Positions 1 to 8,837 of a stretch of DNA of 64,000 nucleotides are shown here, piece after piece. Under the pieces are notes generated by a model. The model was not told the origin of the DNA. It searched no databases and saw only the letters and a program-made list of their open reading frames with translations. Every line of letters begins with the position of its first letter. Within the stretch, counting starts at the first letter, position 1. A program made the translations under genes and the position numbers. The stretch is from assembly GCF_039655775.1 (NCBI RefSeq), contig NZ_JBBYXJ010000001.1, forward strand, positions 744,001-808,000. The letters run 5' to 3'. The stretch is from Iodidimonas sp. SYSU 1G8. GTDB lineage: Bacteria; Pseudomonadota; Alphaproteobacteria; SMXS01.

Positions 1-1210
1 GGGCCTTTTCGTAGATGGCCACCAGCGCGACGACAGCGGCGAACGACATCTGGAAGCTGACGTTCAGCAGGCTTTGCGGCGCGATCAGTAGAAGCAGACC
101 GCCCGTGATCGCGACGAGCCGCATGGTGATGGCGATCCGGTTGAGAAGAATGCCGATGAAGACGATGGATGAGGCGAGAAACGCGCGCTGCGTCGGAATG
201 GCGGCGCCGCTGACCATCAGATAGAGCGCACCGGCCATCAGCCCCGCGATGGCGGCCCACTGCTTGATGGGATAGCGCAGCGCCCAGCCGGGCACGCACG
301 CCAGCAGAAAGCGGACGACCACGAAGACGAACCCGGTCATCAACGCGATGTTCATTCCGGAAATGGCCAGAAGATGGGCAATCCCGGCGATGCGCAGCTG
401 CTCCAGCGTCTCCTCGGTGATGGCGGCGCGCTCGCCGGTCACCAGTGCGACCGACATGGCGCCGGTATCGCCGCCGGTCTGGGCGAGCAGGCGGCGTCCC
501 AGATCATCGCGAAACCGCGCGACCCGCCACCATCCCCACTCCGAGCCGGCGGGGCGGGCAATCCGGACAGGGGCGATCGCATAGCCGACCGCGCCGATCC
601 GCTCGAACCATGCCTGGCGCCCGAAATCATAGCCCCCGGGCACGCTGGGGCCAGCTGGCGGCAAGAGCCGGGCCCGCACCGTGATGGTGTCGCCGGGCCG
701 GGCATCGTCGCCCCTCGTCCGCACGCCGATGCGCACGCGGACGGGCATCGCCGCCGCTGTCCATCCGGCGATCTCGACCTGCGATAGGGTGAGACGGATA
801 TCCCGTTCACCGAAGCGCTCGATCCTGTCGATCCTGCCGCTCAGATGAAGGGTGCGTGTCTCACGGTCAAGGACGGGCCCTTCGGACCACCGGGCGTGCA
901 GCACCGCCGCGGCGAATCCGAGCATGACGCACAGGAGCGCGACAGCCGCCATTCGGTACCGTCGCCCCGTGATGCAAAGCAGCGCCAGGGAGGCCGCCAG
1001 ACCCGCTACCGTCAGTAAAACAGAGGGCTCCACCGGAGCGGCGAAATAGCCCGCGATGCCGACGCCGCCGAGCACCGGCATCCAGAGAACCCAACGGTCC
1101 CTTTCTTGCTCGGAGTCCCGCTTTATCCAGTCAAGAAGCGAGTTCAATAACAGGTTCCATCTATATGAATTTGCTTTCGAAATCTTCTTAACGATCTCCC
1201 GCATGTCCAT
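1..1210 (-). CDS. comEC: ComEC/Rec2 family DNA-uptake channel protein, N-terminal part (cut by window edge)
   Basis: This is an inner-membrane protein of the ComEC/Rec2 family, which in competent bacteria carries single-stranded DNA into the cytoplasm. Only about 403 residues are visible; the 3' part lies beyond position 1. The start is an ATG at 1210, with a second in-frame ATG two codons later. After a charged N-terminus come hydrophobic segments around residues 45-90, then a soluble OB-like region (about 110-210), then the competence domain with GIAHLLAISGMNIAL near residue 290 and SGAAIPTQRAFLA near 345, both typical of the family. It diverges from gltX. Many alphaproteobacteria carry comEC beside gltX/gltA, so context agrees. 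Whether this organism is actually competent cannot be told from here. Confidence 0.9.
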   Translation of the reverse strand, partial: MDMREIVKKISKANSYRWNLLLNSLLDWIKRDSEQERDRWVLWMPVLGGVGIAGYFAAPVEPSVLLTVAGLAASLALLCITGRRYRMAAVALLCVMLGFAAAVLHARWSEGPVLDRETRTLHLSGRIDRIERFGERDIRLTLSQVEIAGWTAAAMPVRVRIGVRTRGDDARPGDTITVRARLLPPAGPSVPGGYDFGRQAWFERIGAVGYAIAPVRIARPAGSEWGWWRVARFRDDLGRRLLAQTGGDTGAMSVALVTGERAAITEETLEQLRIAGIAHLLAISGMNIALMTGFVFVVVRFLLACVPGWALRYPIKQWAAIAGLMAGALYLMVSGAAIPTQRAFLASSIVFIGILLNRIAITMRLVAITGGLLLLIAPQSLLNVSFQMSFAAVVALVAIYEKA

Positions 1211-1233
1211 GGCCGGACAAACTTAGCCAAAAG

Positions 1234-1243
1234 TCACGCGTGA
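1234..1243. promoter_or_regulatory. 10-bp perfect palindrome in the comEC/gltX divergent region
   Basis: TCACGCGTGA reads the same on both strands and lies 24 bp upstream of the comEC start. A small hairpin (GCGCTG-CGG-CAGCGC, 1282-1296) lies further along, in the presumed gltX leader. I cannot assign a regulator; the palindrome could be chance. Confidence 0.2.
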
Positions 1244-1328
1244 TAGTTTCACCGTCGCCACCTTCGTGGTAGAACCATGTTGCGCTGCGGCAGCGCGCTC
1301 GTCTATTACCCTGTCCGTCAGGAGTTCC

Positions 1329-2759
1329 GTGACCCCTTCGTCCAGCCCCCCGACTTCCGTCGTAACCCGCTTCGCGCCCTCTCCGACGGGATACTTGCAC
1401 ATTGGCGGCGCACGCACCGCCCTGTTCAACTGGTTGTTCGCCCGCCACCATGGCGGCCAGTTTCTCCTGCGAATCGAAGATACGGACAGGGAACGCTCCA
1501 CGCAGGCCGCCATCGACGCCATTATCGCCGGCCTTGACTGGCTTGGCCTAGATCATCACGGCGAGATCGTGCTGCAGTCCACCCGCGCCGCGCGTCATGC
1601 GGCGGTCGCGCACAGTCTGCTTGAATCCGGAAAGGCCTATCGCTGCTACGCCTCGGTCGAGGAGCTGGCCGAAATGCGCGAGAAGGCAAGAGCCGAAGGG
1701 CGCCCGATCCGCTACGACGGACGCTGGCGCGACCGCGACGCGGCCGATGCGCCCGCCGGCGTTTCTCCGGTCATCCGCCTCAGAACCCCGCAAGACGGCG
1801 ATACGGTTATCGATGATGCTGTCCAGGGTACCGTGCGGATCGCCAATGGCCAGTTGGACGACATGGTGCTGTTGCGCGCCGACGGCACGCCCACATACAT
1901 GCTGTCGGTCGTCGTCGACGATCACGATATGGGAATCACCCATGTGGTGCGCGGCGACGATCACCTCACCAATGCGTTCCGTCAGTTCCACATCTACGAC
2001 CTGATGGGATGGGACATCCCCGTTTTCGCCCATATTCCCCTGATTCACGGTCCGGACGGCGCCAAGCTGTCCAAGCGCCACGGCGCCCTTGGCGTCGAAG
2101 CCTACCGTGACATGGGCTACCTGCCAGAGGCATTGCGCAACTACCTGCTGCGCCTGGGCTGGGGCCATGGCGACGACGAGATCATCTCGACCGAACAGGC
2201 CATCGAATGGTTCGATCTCGGCGGCGTCGGCCGGTCCGCCTCGCGCTTCGATTTCGCCAAGCTCGAGAATCTCAACGGCCATTACCTGCGTCAGGCCGAT
2301 GACGCGCGTCTCGCCGATCTGACCGTGCCGCTGGTGGAATCATTGCTGGAGCGGAAACTTGATGACGCGGCGCGGCGTCGTATCTTCCTCGCCATGCCTG
2401 GTCTGAAGGAACGGGCCAAGACCCTCGTCGAACTCGCGGACGCCGCCCTCTTCCTCGCAGCAGAACGCCCTCTGAAGGTGGACGAGAAGGCCCGGACGTT
2501 GTTAGATAACCCGGAAGCCCAGACGATCCTGGGTCACGCCTATTCGGGGCTAAGGTCCGTGCCGGAGTGGCATGCCGAGGCTCTCGACCTGAAACTGAGA
2601 CAAATGAGTGAGGCCGAAGGGATAAAGTTCGGCAAGATCGCACAGCCGCTTCGCGCGGCGCTTTGCGGGCGCACCACCTCGCCCGGTATATTCGATGTTC
2701 TTGCGGTGCTCGGGCGCGACGAGAGCCTGGCCCGCATCGCTGATCAGATGAACGCATGA
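1329..2759 (+). CDS. gltX: Glutamate--tRNA ligase
   Basis: This class I aminoacyl-tRNA synthetase charges tRNA-Glu with glutamate in the cytoplasm. The Rossmann-fold signature is seen at the N-terminus ([20 protein letters not shown], containing the HIGH-type motif) and the KMSKS-type loop as [12 protein letters not shown]. An upstream ATG at 1266 is in frame, but I prefer the GTG at 1329 because AGGAG (1320-1324) lies four bases before it and family proteins begin a few residues before the TRFAPSP motif. This gives 476 residues, normal for the family. It is followed 39 bp later by gltA in the same direction, a common alphaproteobacterial pairing. Many alphaproteobacteria have two GltX copies and use one for both tRNA-Glu and tRNA-Gln; which type this is was not resolved. 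Confidence 0.96.
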   Translation: MTPSSSPPTSVVTRFAPSPTGYLHIGGARTALFNWLFARHHGGQFLLRIEDTDRERSTQAAIDAIIAGLDWLGLDHHGEIVLQSTRAARHAAVAHSLLESGKAYRCYASVEELAEMREKARAEGRPIRYDGRWRDRDAADAPAGVSPVIRLRTPQDGDTVIDDAVQGTVRIANGQLDDMVLLRADGTPTYMLSVVVDDHDMGITHVVRGDDHLTNAFRQFHIYDLMGWDIPVFAHIPLIHGPDGAKLSKRHGALGVEAYRDMGYLPEALRNYLLRLGWGHGDDEIISTEQAIEWFDLGGVGRSASRFDFAKLENLNGHYLRQADDARLADLTVPLVESLLERKLDDAARRRIFLAMPGLKERAKTLVELADAALFLAAERPLKVDEKARTLLDNPEAQTILGHAYSGLRSVPEWHAEALDLKLRQMSEAEGIKFGKIAQPLRAALCGRTTSPGIFDVLAVLGRDESLARIADQMNA

Positions 2760-2798
2760 GACGGCACAAGGGGCCGCCGGACAGACAGGGGAATGCAG

Positions 2799-4097
2799 AT
2801 GGCTGAAAATGGAAAAGTGTCAAAACTGTCGGTAGGTGAAAAGTCGGTCCAGATGCCGATCCTCGAAGGAACGCTCGGCCCGGACGTGGTCGATGTGCGC
2901 AAGCTGTATGGCGATGCGGGCGTGTTCACCTTCGATCCCGGCTTCACCTCGACCGCGAGCTGCCAGTCGAAGATCACCTATATCGATGGTGACGAGGGTG
3001 TCCTGCTCCATCGCGGCTATCCGATCGAAGAGCTCGCACGCCATTCGGACTTCGAGGAAGTCAGCTATCTGCTGCTCTACGGCGAACTGCCGAACAAGGA
3101 ACAGCGCGCGAATTTCGTTCGCGGCATCACCTATCACACCATGGTGCACGAGCAGCTGCGCGAATTTTTCCGCGGCTTCCGCAGGGATGCGCATCCCATG
3201 GCCGTCATGTGCGGCGTCGTCGGCGCCCTCTCCGCTTTCTATCATGACAGCACGGACATCAACGACCCGCACCAGCGGATGGTCGCGTCCTATCGTCTGG
3301 TCGCCAAGATGCCGACCATCGCGGCCATGGCCTACAAGTATTCGGCGGGCCAGCCGTTCGTCTATCCGCGCAACGACCTGAATTACGCGGAAAACTTCCT
3401 GCACATGATGTTCGCCGTGCCTGCCGAGCCCTACACGCCGAATCCGATCCTGGCCCGCGCCATGGATCGCATCTTCACCCTGCATGCCGATCACGAACAG
3501 AACGCCTCGACCTCGACTGTGCGTCTTGCCGGTTCGTCGGGCGCGAACCCGTTCGCCTGCATCGCCGCTGGCATCGCCTGCCTGTGGGGGCCCGCCCATG
3601 GCGGCGCCAACGAAGCGGTGCTGTTGATGCTCGAGGAGATCGGATCGAAGGACCGCGTCGCCGAATACGTCAAGAAGGCCAAGAACAAGGACGACCCGTT
3701 CCGCCTGATGGGCTTCGGCCACCGTGTCTACAAGAACTACGATCCGCGCGCCAAGGTGATGCAGGAAACCTGCCATGAGGTCCTCGGCGCCCTCGGCAAG
3801 CAGGACGATCCGCTGCTCGAGCTGGCCATGGAGCTGGAGCGGATCGCCCTCGAGGACGATTATTTCGTCGAGAAGAAGCTGTACCCGAACGTCGACTTCT
3901 ATTCGGGCATCATCCTGCGCGCCATGGGTTTCCCGACCAGCATGTTCACCGTGCTGTTCGCCGTCGCCCGTACCGTCGGCTGGGTCGCCCAGTGGAACGA
4001 GATGATCGAGGACCCGATGCAGAAGATCGGCCGTCCGCGCCAGCTGTACATGGGCGCCCCGCAGCGCGCCTATGTGCCCATCGAAGACCGCAAATAG
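2799..4097 (+). CDS. gltA: Citrate synthase (type II)
   Basis: This enzyme condenses oxaloacetate and acetyl-CoA to citrate, the entry step of the TCA cycle. The 432-residue length and the N-terminal beta-rich domain are typical of hexameric NADH-regulated Gram-negative enzymes. Catalytic-region signatures are visible: [15 protein letters not shown] (histidine), [11 protein letters not shown], and [14 protein letters not shown] with the second histidine. An ATG at 2793 is also in frame, but AGGGGA at 2787-2792 is correctly spaced for the ATG at 2799. The gene ends at a bidirectional terminator shared with convergent fabZ. In most alphaproteobacteria the convergent or neighbouring gene here would be lpxB; it is missing. 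Confidence 0.98.
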   Translation: MAENGKVSKLSVGEKSVQMPILEGTLGPDVVDVRKLYGDAGVFTFDPGFTSTASCQSKITYIDGDEGVLLHRGYPIEELARHSDFEEVSYLLLYGELPNKEQRANFVRGITYHTMVHEQLREFFRGFRRDAHPMAVMCGVVGALSAFYHDSTDINDPHQRMVASYRLVAKMPTIAAMAYKYSAGQPFVYPRNDLNYAENFLHMMFAVPAEPYTPNPILARAMDRIFTLHADHEQNASTSTVRLAGSSGANPFACIAAGIACLWGPAHGGANEAVLLMLEEIGSKDRVAEYVKKAKNKDDPFRLMGFGHRVYKNYDPRAKVMQETCHEVLGALGKQDDPLLELAMELERIALEDDYFVEKKLYPNVDFYSGIILRAMGFPTSMFTVLFAVARTVGWVAQWNEMIEDPMQKIGRPRQLYMGAPQRAYVPIEDRK

Positions 4098-4118
4098 GCG
4101 GCAGGCGCCCTATCATGA

Positions 4119-4149
4119 AAAAGGCGGCCTCGATGGCCGCCTTTTTTAA
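4119..4149. terminator. Bidirectional Rho-independent terminator between gltA and fabZ
   Basis: The inverted repeat AAGGCGGCC / GGCCGCCTT closes a 5-base loop and is followed by a T-run on the plus strand and preceded by an A-run, so it can stop transcription from both gltA and fabZ. Confidence 0.9.
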
Positions 4150-4175
4150 TGGATGCGCTGCGTGGCCGGTAATGG

Positions 4176-4649
4176 TCAGCGCGGACGCTTCTCGATCACC
4201 GCCGACAGCGACGCCTCGGTGACGACCTTGCCGTCGACCTTGGCCTGTACGGCGAGACGCCACAGGAACGAGCGCGCCTTTTCCTTCTGCACATGCAGAT
4301 GGAGCTGATCGCCCGGCACCACCTGCTGGCGGAATTTCGCGTTATCGACGGAAGTGAGATAGACCAGCGCCTCTTCCTCGTCGGACAGCAGGATGTCCAT
4401 GGCGAGAACGGCCGCGGTCTGCGCCAGCGCTTCGATGATCAGAACGCCGGGCATCACCGGTTTCTCGGGAAAATGGCCCATGAAGAACGGTTCGTTGGCG
4501 GTCACGTTCTTGATGCCGATGGCGCGCTCGCCACGTTCGAGCACATGGACCTTGTCGACCAGCAGCATGGGGTAACGATGAGGGATAAGGCGCTTGATGC
4601 GCTCCAGATCGAAGGTGGCGACGATCTCTTCCCCGATGAACCCGTTCAT
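4176..4649 (-). CDS. fabZ: 3-hydroxyacyl-[acyl-carrier-protein] dehydratase
   Basis: FabZ dehydrates 3-hydroxyacyl-ACP to trans-2-enoyl-ACP in type II fatty acid synthesis. The hot-dog fold signature GHFPEKPVMPGVLIIEAL is present with the catalytic His59 and Glu73; the 157-residue length is normal. It normally lies between lpxD and lpxA in the lipid A cluster. Here neither neighbour is present: upstream is skp, separated by a terminator, and downstream is convergent gltA. FabZ itself competes with LpxA for 3-hydroxyacyl-ACP, which explains the usual linkage; its retention after loss of the lpx genes fits its essential role in fatty acid synthesis. Confidence 0.97.
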   Translation of the reverse strand: MNGFIGEEIVATFDLERIKRLIPHRYPMLLVDKVHVLERGERAIGIKNVTANEPFFMGHFPEKPVMPGVLIIEALAQTAAVLAMDILLSDEEEALVYLTSVDNAKFRQQVVPGDQLHLHVQKEKARSFLWRLAVQAKVDGKVVTEASLSAVIEKRPR

Positions 4650-4710
4650 GCCCGCTGCCCTTTCCGCCTGACGAATTTGGTGGCCTTTAATAGCAGATGC
4701 TGAACAAAGA

Positions 4711-4745
4711 GAAAGTCCCCCGCGAGAGGCTCGCGAGGGACTTTC
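4711..4745 (-). terminator. Terminator-like hairpin downstream of skp
   Basis: A long inverted repeat (GAAAGTCCC...GGGACTTTC, with an inner GCGAG/CTCGC stem) lies just after the skp stop codon and is followed on the minus strand by a moderately T-rich stretch. It probably ends the rpsB-side block before fabZ and marks where lpxD would normally begin. Confidence 0.65.
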
Positions 4746-4770
4746 AAAATTCCCCGTTGGTATCGGGACG

Positions 4771-5355
4771 TTACGGCTTGGGTGCCGCGCTGGCCGCCGG
4801 GACGTTGACCTTGATGGTCGGCATGGACTGATCCAGCTTCTGGATCACTTCACGCGTCACGTCGATGACCTGGCCCGTGGCCAGGAACATGCGGCTTTCG
4901 GCAACCATGTTGGCATTGTACTTGGTCAGCAGCTGCTGATAGATCGGGTTCAGAGCCGCCATGATGTCTTTTTCCGCATTGCTCAGAGCGGTCTGGACGC
5001 GATTGGCCTTATCCTGAATGGCCGCGCGCGAATTCATGTACTTCTGCTGATATTCCTGAGCCTTCGCCTGGAGCGCGTCCTTGGCGAGAACGGCTTCCTG
5101 CCGGCGGATCTCCGCTTCGAACTCGCGGCCCTGCTGTTCGTTCTTGGCGTTGTCCGCCTCGATCTCCGAACCGTAGGTCTTGCCCTGGCGGATGAGTTCC
5201 TTGCCCGCCATCGAAGTGCTGATTACTTCCCCAAGATTGACGACGATGATCTTCGCTGGCGCAGCTTCCTGCGCGAAGACATTGGTGCTAGCACAAAACA
5301 CGAACATGGCGGCGATCACCGCCAGCCCAGTACGCGTGAAGTTCCGGTTTTTCAT
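4771..5355 (-). CDS. skp: OmpH/Skp family periplasmic chaperone
   Basis: Skp holds unfolded outer-membrane proteins in the periplasm on their way to the Bam complex. The 194-residue protein has a clear signal peptide (basic MKNRNFTR, hydrophobic core, cleavage probably after VFA near residue 28), then a long charged alpha-helical region (about residues 70-150, consistent with the coiled-coil tentacles) and a conserved C-terminal strand with VIDVTREVIQKLD. It overlaps the bamA stop by one base (TAATG), so the two are translationally coupled. The position beside bamA is the family norm; the missing downstream lpxD is not. Confidence 0.92.
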   Translation of the reverse strand: MKNRNFTRTGLAVIAAMFVFCASTNVFAQEAAPAKIIVVNLGEVISTSMAGKELIRQGKTYGSEIEADNAKNEQQGREFEAEIRRQEAVLAKDALQAKAQEYQQKYMNSRAAIQDKANRVQTALSNAEKDIMAALNPIYQQLLTKYNANMVAESRMFLATGQVIDVTREVIQKLDQSMPTIKVNVPAASAAPKP

Positions 5356-7682
5356 TAGAATCTGGTCCCGACGTTGAATTGGAAGAACTGCGTTTCGTCA
5401 AAGCTCTCTTTGCGAATGGCTTTGGCGAAGTCAAAGCGGATAGGTCCGAAAGGCGATTTCCACGAGAAACCAATACCGGCTGACATGCGGATGCTGCCCG
5501 AAGAAAGCACAGACTCACACGTGGTTACGCCCTTGTCATCCGTCTTACAGATGCTGCCATTCGTAACCCCGTCCAAGCCATAGAGGGTACCGAAGTCAAC
5601 GAACGCGCTCGCTGTAATACCAAACTCTTCAACCGCCCCCAAGGGAATAAAGACCTCGAAGGAGCCGGCGAAGAATGTATTGGCGCCCAGTGCGTCATCC
5701 GTGCTTACGAGACGCGGGCCGACGCCTGCCTGCTCGAAGCCGCGAAGACGGCTGCCACCAAGGAAGTAGCGCTCGTTGATCCGGATGTCCTGACCGAGGC
5801 CGAAGATATGGCCTGCCTCGAGCGAGATGTTGGCTACCCAATCCTCGCCGATGAACAGCAGCGGATAGTACCAGTCGTAGTTCAGGCGACTGCGAAGATA
5901 GCGCGTATTGCCGCCGAGGCCGGCCACGTCCTGGGACAGGACGATGTTGAAGCCGCGGGTCGGCTTGATCCGGTCGTCGCGCACGTCATAGGCCAGCGTA
6001 TAGCCGACCGACGAGGTGAAGAACGTGCCTTCATCGATGTAGACGGACTGAATGAGCTGCTGCTGATCGGTCACATCGTCATAGCGGAACTGATAGCGCA
6101 GACCCATCGAGAGATACTCGGTGATGGGGAACACGGCGCGCAGATTGGTACCGCTAGAGGCCTGAGTGAACGACGATTCCTTGTAGTCGACGCGCCGGTG
6201 GAACAGGTCGAAGCCGGCCGCCAGATTGCGATTGAGGAAGTACGGCTCGGTGAAGCCGAGATCGATCTGCTGGCGGCGGCCGGAGGCGGCCAGCGATACA
6301 CGCAGATCCTGACCTTTGCCGAGCAGGTTGCGCTCGCGGATACTGACTTCGCCGATCAGGCTTTCACTGGACGACACGCCGGCACCGATGCTGAGTTCGC
6401 CGGTCGACTGTTCCTGCACGGTGGCGGTCAGGACCACGCGGTCGGGCGAGCTGCCCTGCGCCTGATCGATTTCCGCTTCCTCGAAATAGCCCAGACCCTT
6501 CACGCGGGTCCGCGACCGGCGCAGCTTGGCGGTATTGAACGCGTCGCCTTCGACCAGGCGGAACTCGCGCCGAATCACCTTGTCCAGGGTCCGGACGTTG
6601 CCAACGATGTCGATGCGCTCGACATAGACTCGCGGCGCGTCCAGCACACGGTAGGTGATGCTGATGACACGGTTTTCCTTGTCGCGCGTGATCTTGGGAC
6701 GCACGTTGACGAAGGCATAACCGGCCTTGCCCGCGGCCTCGGTGATCGCCTCGACGGTCTTTTCGATTTCCTGCGCGTTGTACTTCTCGCCCTCTTGCGT
6801 CAGCACTAGGTGCTTCAGCTGCTCGGGGTCGACGTCCTCGATCTCGCTCTCCACGTCGACCTTGCCGACGGTGTAGATCGGGCCTTCTTCGAGGGTGATG
6901 GTGATGAAGAAGTCCTCGCGGTCGCGGCCCAGTTCGGCCACGGCGGAGATGGTCCGGAAATCCGCGAAGCCGCGCTGCAGGTAGTACTGGCGCAGCAGTT
7001 CGCGATCGTACAGCAACCGATCCGGATCATAGGTATCGTTGGAGGTCAGGAAGCGCCACCAACGGGCTTCCTTGGTCGCCACTTCGCCGCGCAGGTCACC
7101 ATCCGAGAACTTCTCGTTGCCGATGATGTTGATGCGGCGCACCGTGGTCTTTTCGCCCTCGGTGATCTCATAGATCAGGTTCACGCGGTTCTGGGGCAGT
7201 TCGATGATCTTCGGCTCGACCGTCGCGGCGAAACGGCCGGACCGACGATAGAGTTCGATCAGCCGCTGCAGATCGGCCTGAACTTTCGCCCGGGTGAACA
7301 CCGTACGCGGCTTGATCTGCAGCTCCTGGCGGAGCTTGTCGTCCTCGAGCTTCTTGTTTCCCTCGAAGGCGATACGATTGACGATCGGGTTCTCGACCAG
7401 CGACACGACGAGAACGCTGCCCTGCAGCTCGATCCTGACATCGGCGAAAAGTCCGGTGCCGAAGAGACGCTTCAGCGACTGATCGACCACATCGGCCTGG
7501 TACCGGTCGCCCGGCGCCAGAAGCAGGTAGGACCGGACCGTGTCCGGCTCGATACGCTGATTGCCTTCAACCCTGATCGCCGACACGACGCCGCCCGTCT
7601 GGGCGAGCACAGGGTGCCCAGCCGCCGGTACGGTCACCAGAGCTGCGGCGAGCAGCCACGACTTCCACGAATACTGCCGCAT
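5355..7682 (-). CDS. bamA: Outer membrane protein assembly factor BamA
   Basis: BamA is the Omp85-family core of the machine that inserts beta-barrel proteins in the outer membrane. The 775-residue precursor has a signal peptide (cleavage probably after VLAQ, near residue 28), five POTRA domains (about residues 30-430) and a C-terminal 16-stranded barrel. The loop-6 signature appears as SRLRGFEQAG and the protein ends in a terminal phenylalanine (GTRF), as expected for an Omp85 barrel. It lies between rseP (39-bp gap) and skp (one-base overlap). Its presence proves the cell has a beta-barrel-bearing outer membrane, which matters for interpreting the missing lpx genes. Confidence 0.97.
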   Translation of the reverse strand: MRQYSWKSWLLAAALVTVPAAGHPVLAQTGGVVSAIRVEGNQRIEPDTVRSYLLLAPGDRYQADVVDQSLKRLFGTGLFADVRIELQGSVLVVSLVENPIVNRIAFEGNKKLEDDKLRQELQIKPRTVFTRAKVQADLQRLIELYRRSGRFAATVEPKIIELPQNRVNLIYEITEGEKTTVRRINIIGNEKFSDGDLRGEVATKEARWWRFLTSNDTYDPDRLLYDRELLRQYYLQRGFADFRTISAVAELGRDREDFFITITLEEGPIYTVGKVDVESEIEDVDPEQLKHLVLTQEGEKYNAQEIEKTVEAITEAAGKAGYAFVNVRPKITRDKENRVISITYRVLDAPRVYVERIDIVGNVRTLDKVIRREFRLVEGDAFNTAKLRRSRTRVKGLGYFEEAEIDQAQGSSPDRVVLTATVQEQSTGELSIGAGVSSSESLIGEVSIRERNLLGKGQDLRVSLAASGRRQQIDLGFTEPYFLNRNLAAGFDLFHRRVDYKESSFTQASSGTNLRAVFPITEYLSMGLRYQFRYDDVTDQQQLIQSVYIDEGTFFTSSVGYTLAYDVRDDRIKPTRGFNIVLSQDVAGLGGNTRYLRSRLNYDWYYPLLFIGEDWVANISLEAGHIFGLGQDIRINERYFLGGSRLRGFEQAGVGPRLVSTDDALGANTFFAGSFEVFIPLGAVEEFGITASAFVDFGTLYGLDGVTNGSICKTDDKGVTTCESVLSSGSIRMSAGIGFSWKSPFGPIRFDFAKAIRKESFDETQFFQFNVGTRF

Positions 7683-7721
7683 CTCGTTACTCGACCATCT
7701 CTGCTATGCTCTTGATTGACT

Positions 7722-8810
7722 TCAGGGTATCCAGCTGCTGACGTCGTTGAACGTGACAACGACCATCAACAGCAGCACGAGAGCCATTCCCACACGGAAT
7801 CCGTACTCTTGGACCTTCTCGCCCAACGGGCGGCCGCGAACGGCTTCAAAGGCATAATAGAGAAGATGCCCGCCGTCCAGCATGGGAATCGGAAACAGGT
7901 TGATAAGGCCCAGATTCACCGAGAGCATGCCGGCCAGCATGACCAGCGCGACAAGGCTTACCTGAGCGACTTCACCGGATACCTCGGCGATCTTCAGCGG
8001 CCCGCCCAGCTCCTTCACAGACCGCTCGCCTCGCAGCATCTCGCCGACCACGTGCAGAATCATGACCACATCGTCGCGAATCTGCCTCACGGCGTAGACC
8101 GGCGCTTCCAGCGGACCGCGCTGGACCGTCTCGCGTCCGGTGCTGGTGATGCCGAGCTGGCCGATCTTCATGGAATTGCGCTCGAACGTGGCGGGCGTCG
8201 CGGCAAAGACCATCACCTCGCCATCGCGCTCGACCCGCATGCTCAGTTCCTTGCCCGGGTTCATCGCGATCAGGTTCGCGACCTCCTCGAAGGTCTGGAC
8301 CTCGAAAGCCCCCACGTTCAGGATCCTGTCGCCCGTCCTGAGACCGCCCGCTTCAGCCGGCGATCCGGCGACCACCTTGTCGACGACAGGTGGCGTATAG
8401 GGCTGCCCTACGGCCATGAACATGACGGTGAAGATGACAAAGGCGAGCAGGAAATTGGCGATCGGACCCGCCGCCACGACGAGCGCGCGCTGATGCAGCG
8501 GGCGGAAATGGAAGCAGTCCCGCTTGTCCTCTTCCGACAGGGACTGAATGTCGCTGTTCTGGTTGCTGGCTCCGCTGGCGTCTCCGAAGAATTTGACGTA
8601 ACCGCCCAGAGGAACAGCCGAAATTCGCCATTCGATGCCGTGGCGATCCTTACGGCTCCAGAGCGAGGGGCCGAAACCGATGGAGAACACATCAACCCGG
8701 ATGCCGAAGCGGCGGGCGACCCAGAAATGCCCCAGCTCGTGAAAGAACACGAGGACCGAGAAGACGACAACGAACGATACGGCTGCGATACCTATGGATA
8801 AGATGTCCAT
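7722..8810 (-). CDS. rseP: RIP metalloprotease RseP (site-2 protease family)
   Basis: This zinc protease cuts transmembrane substrates inside the inner membrane; its best-known targets are anti-sigma factors of the envelope stress response and leftover signal peptides. The zinc site HELGH is at residues 24-28 in the first membrane segment, and the second motif PIPMLDGGHLL is near the C-terminus. A PDZ domain lies around residues 140-220. The 362-residue length suggests one PDZ domain, shorter than the 450-residue two-PDZ enzyme of E. coli and usual for alphaproteobacteria. It sits in the conserved dxr-rseP-bamA order. Confidence 0.95.
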   Translation of the reverse strand: MDILSIGIAAVSFVVVFSVLVFFHELGHFWVARRFGIRVDVFSIGFGPSLWSRKDRHGIEWRISAVPLGGYVKFFGDASGASNQNSDIQSLSEEDKRDCFHFRPLHQRALVVAAGPIANFLLAFVIFTVMFMAVGQPYTPPVVDKVVAGSPAEAGGLRTGDRILNVGAFEVQTFEEVANLIAMNPGKELSMRVERDGEVMVFAATPATFERNSMKIGQLGITSTGRETVQRGPLEAPVYAVRQIRDDVVMILHVVGEMLRGERSVKELGGPLKIAEVSGEVAQVSLVALVMLAGMLSVNLGLINLFPIPMLDGGHLLYYAFEAVRGRPLGEKVQEYGFRVGMALVLLLMVVVTFNDVSSWIP

Positions 8811-8837
8811 CGCTCTCTTTACTGCACCGAGGGAAAC

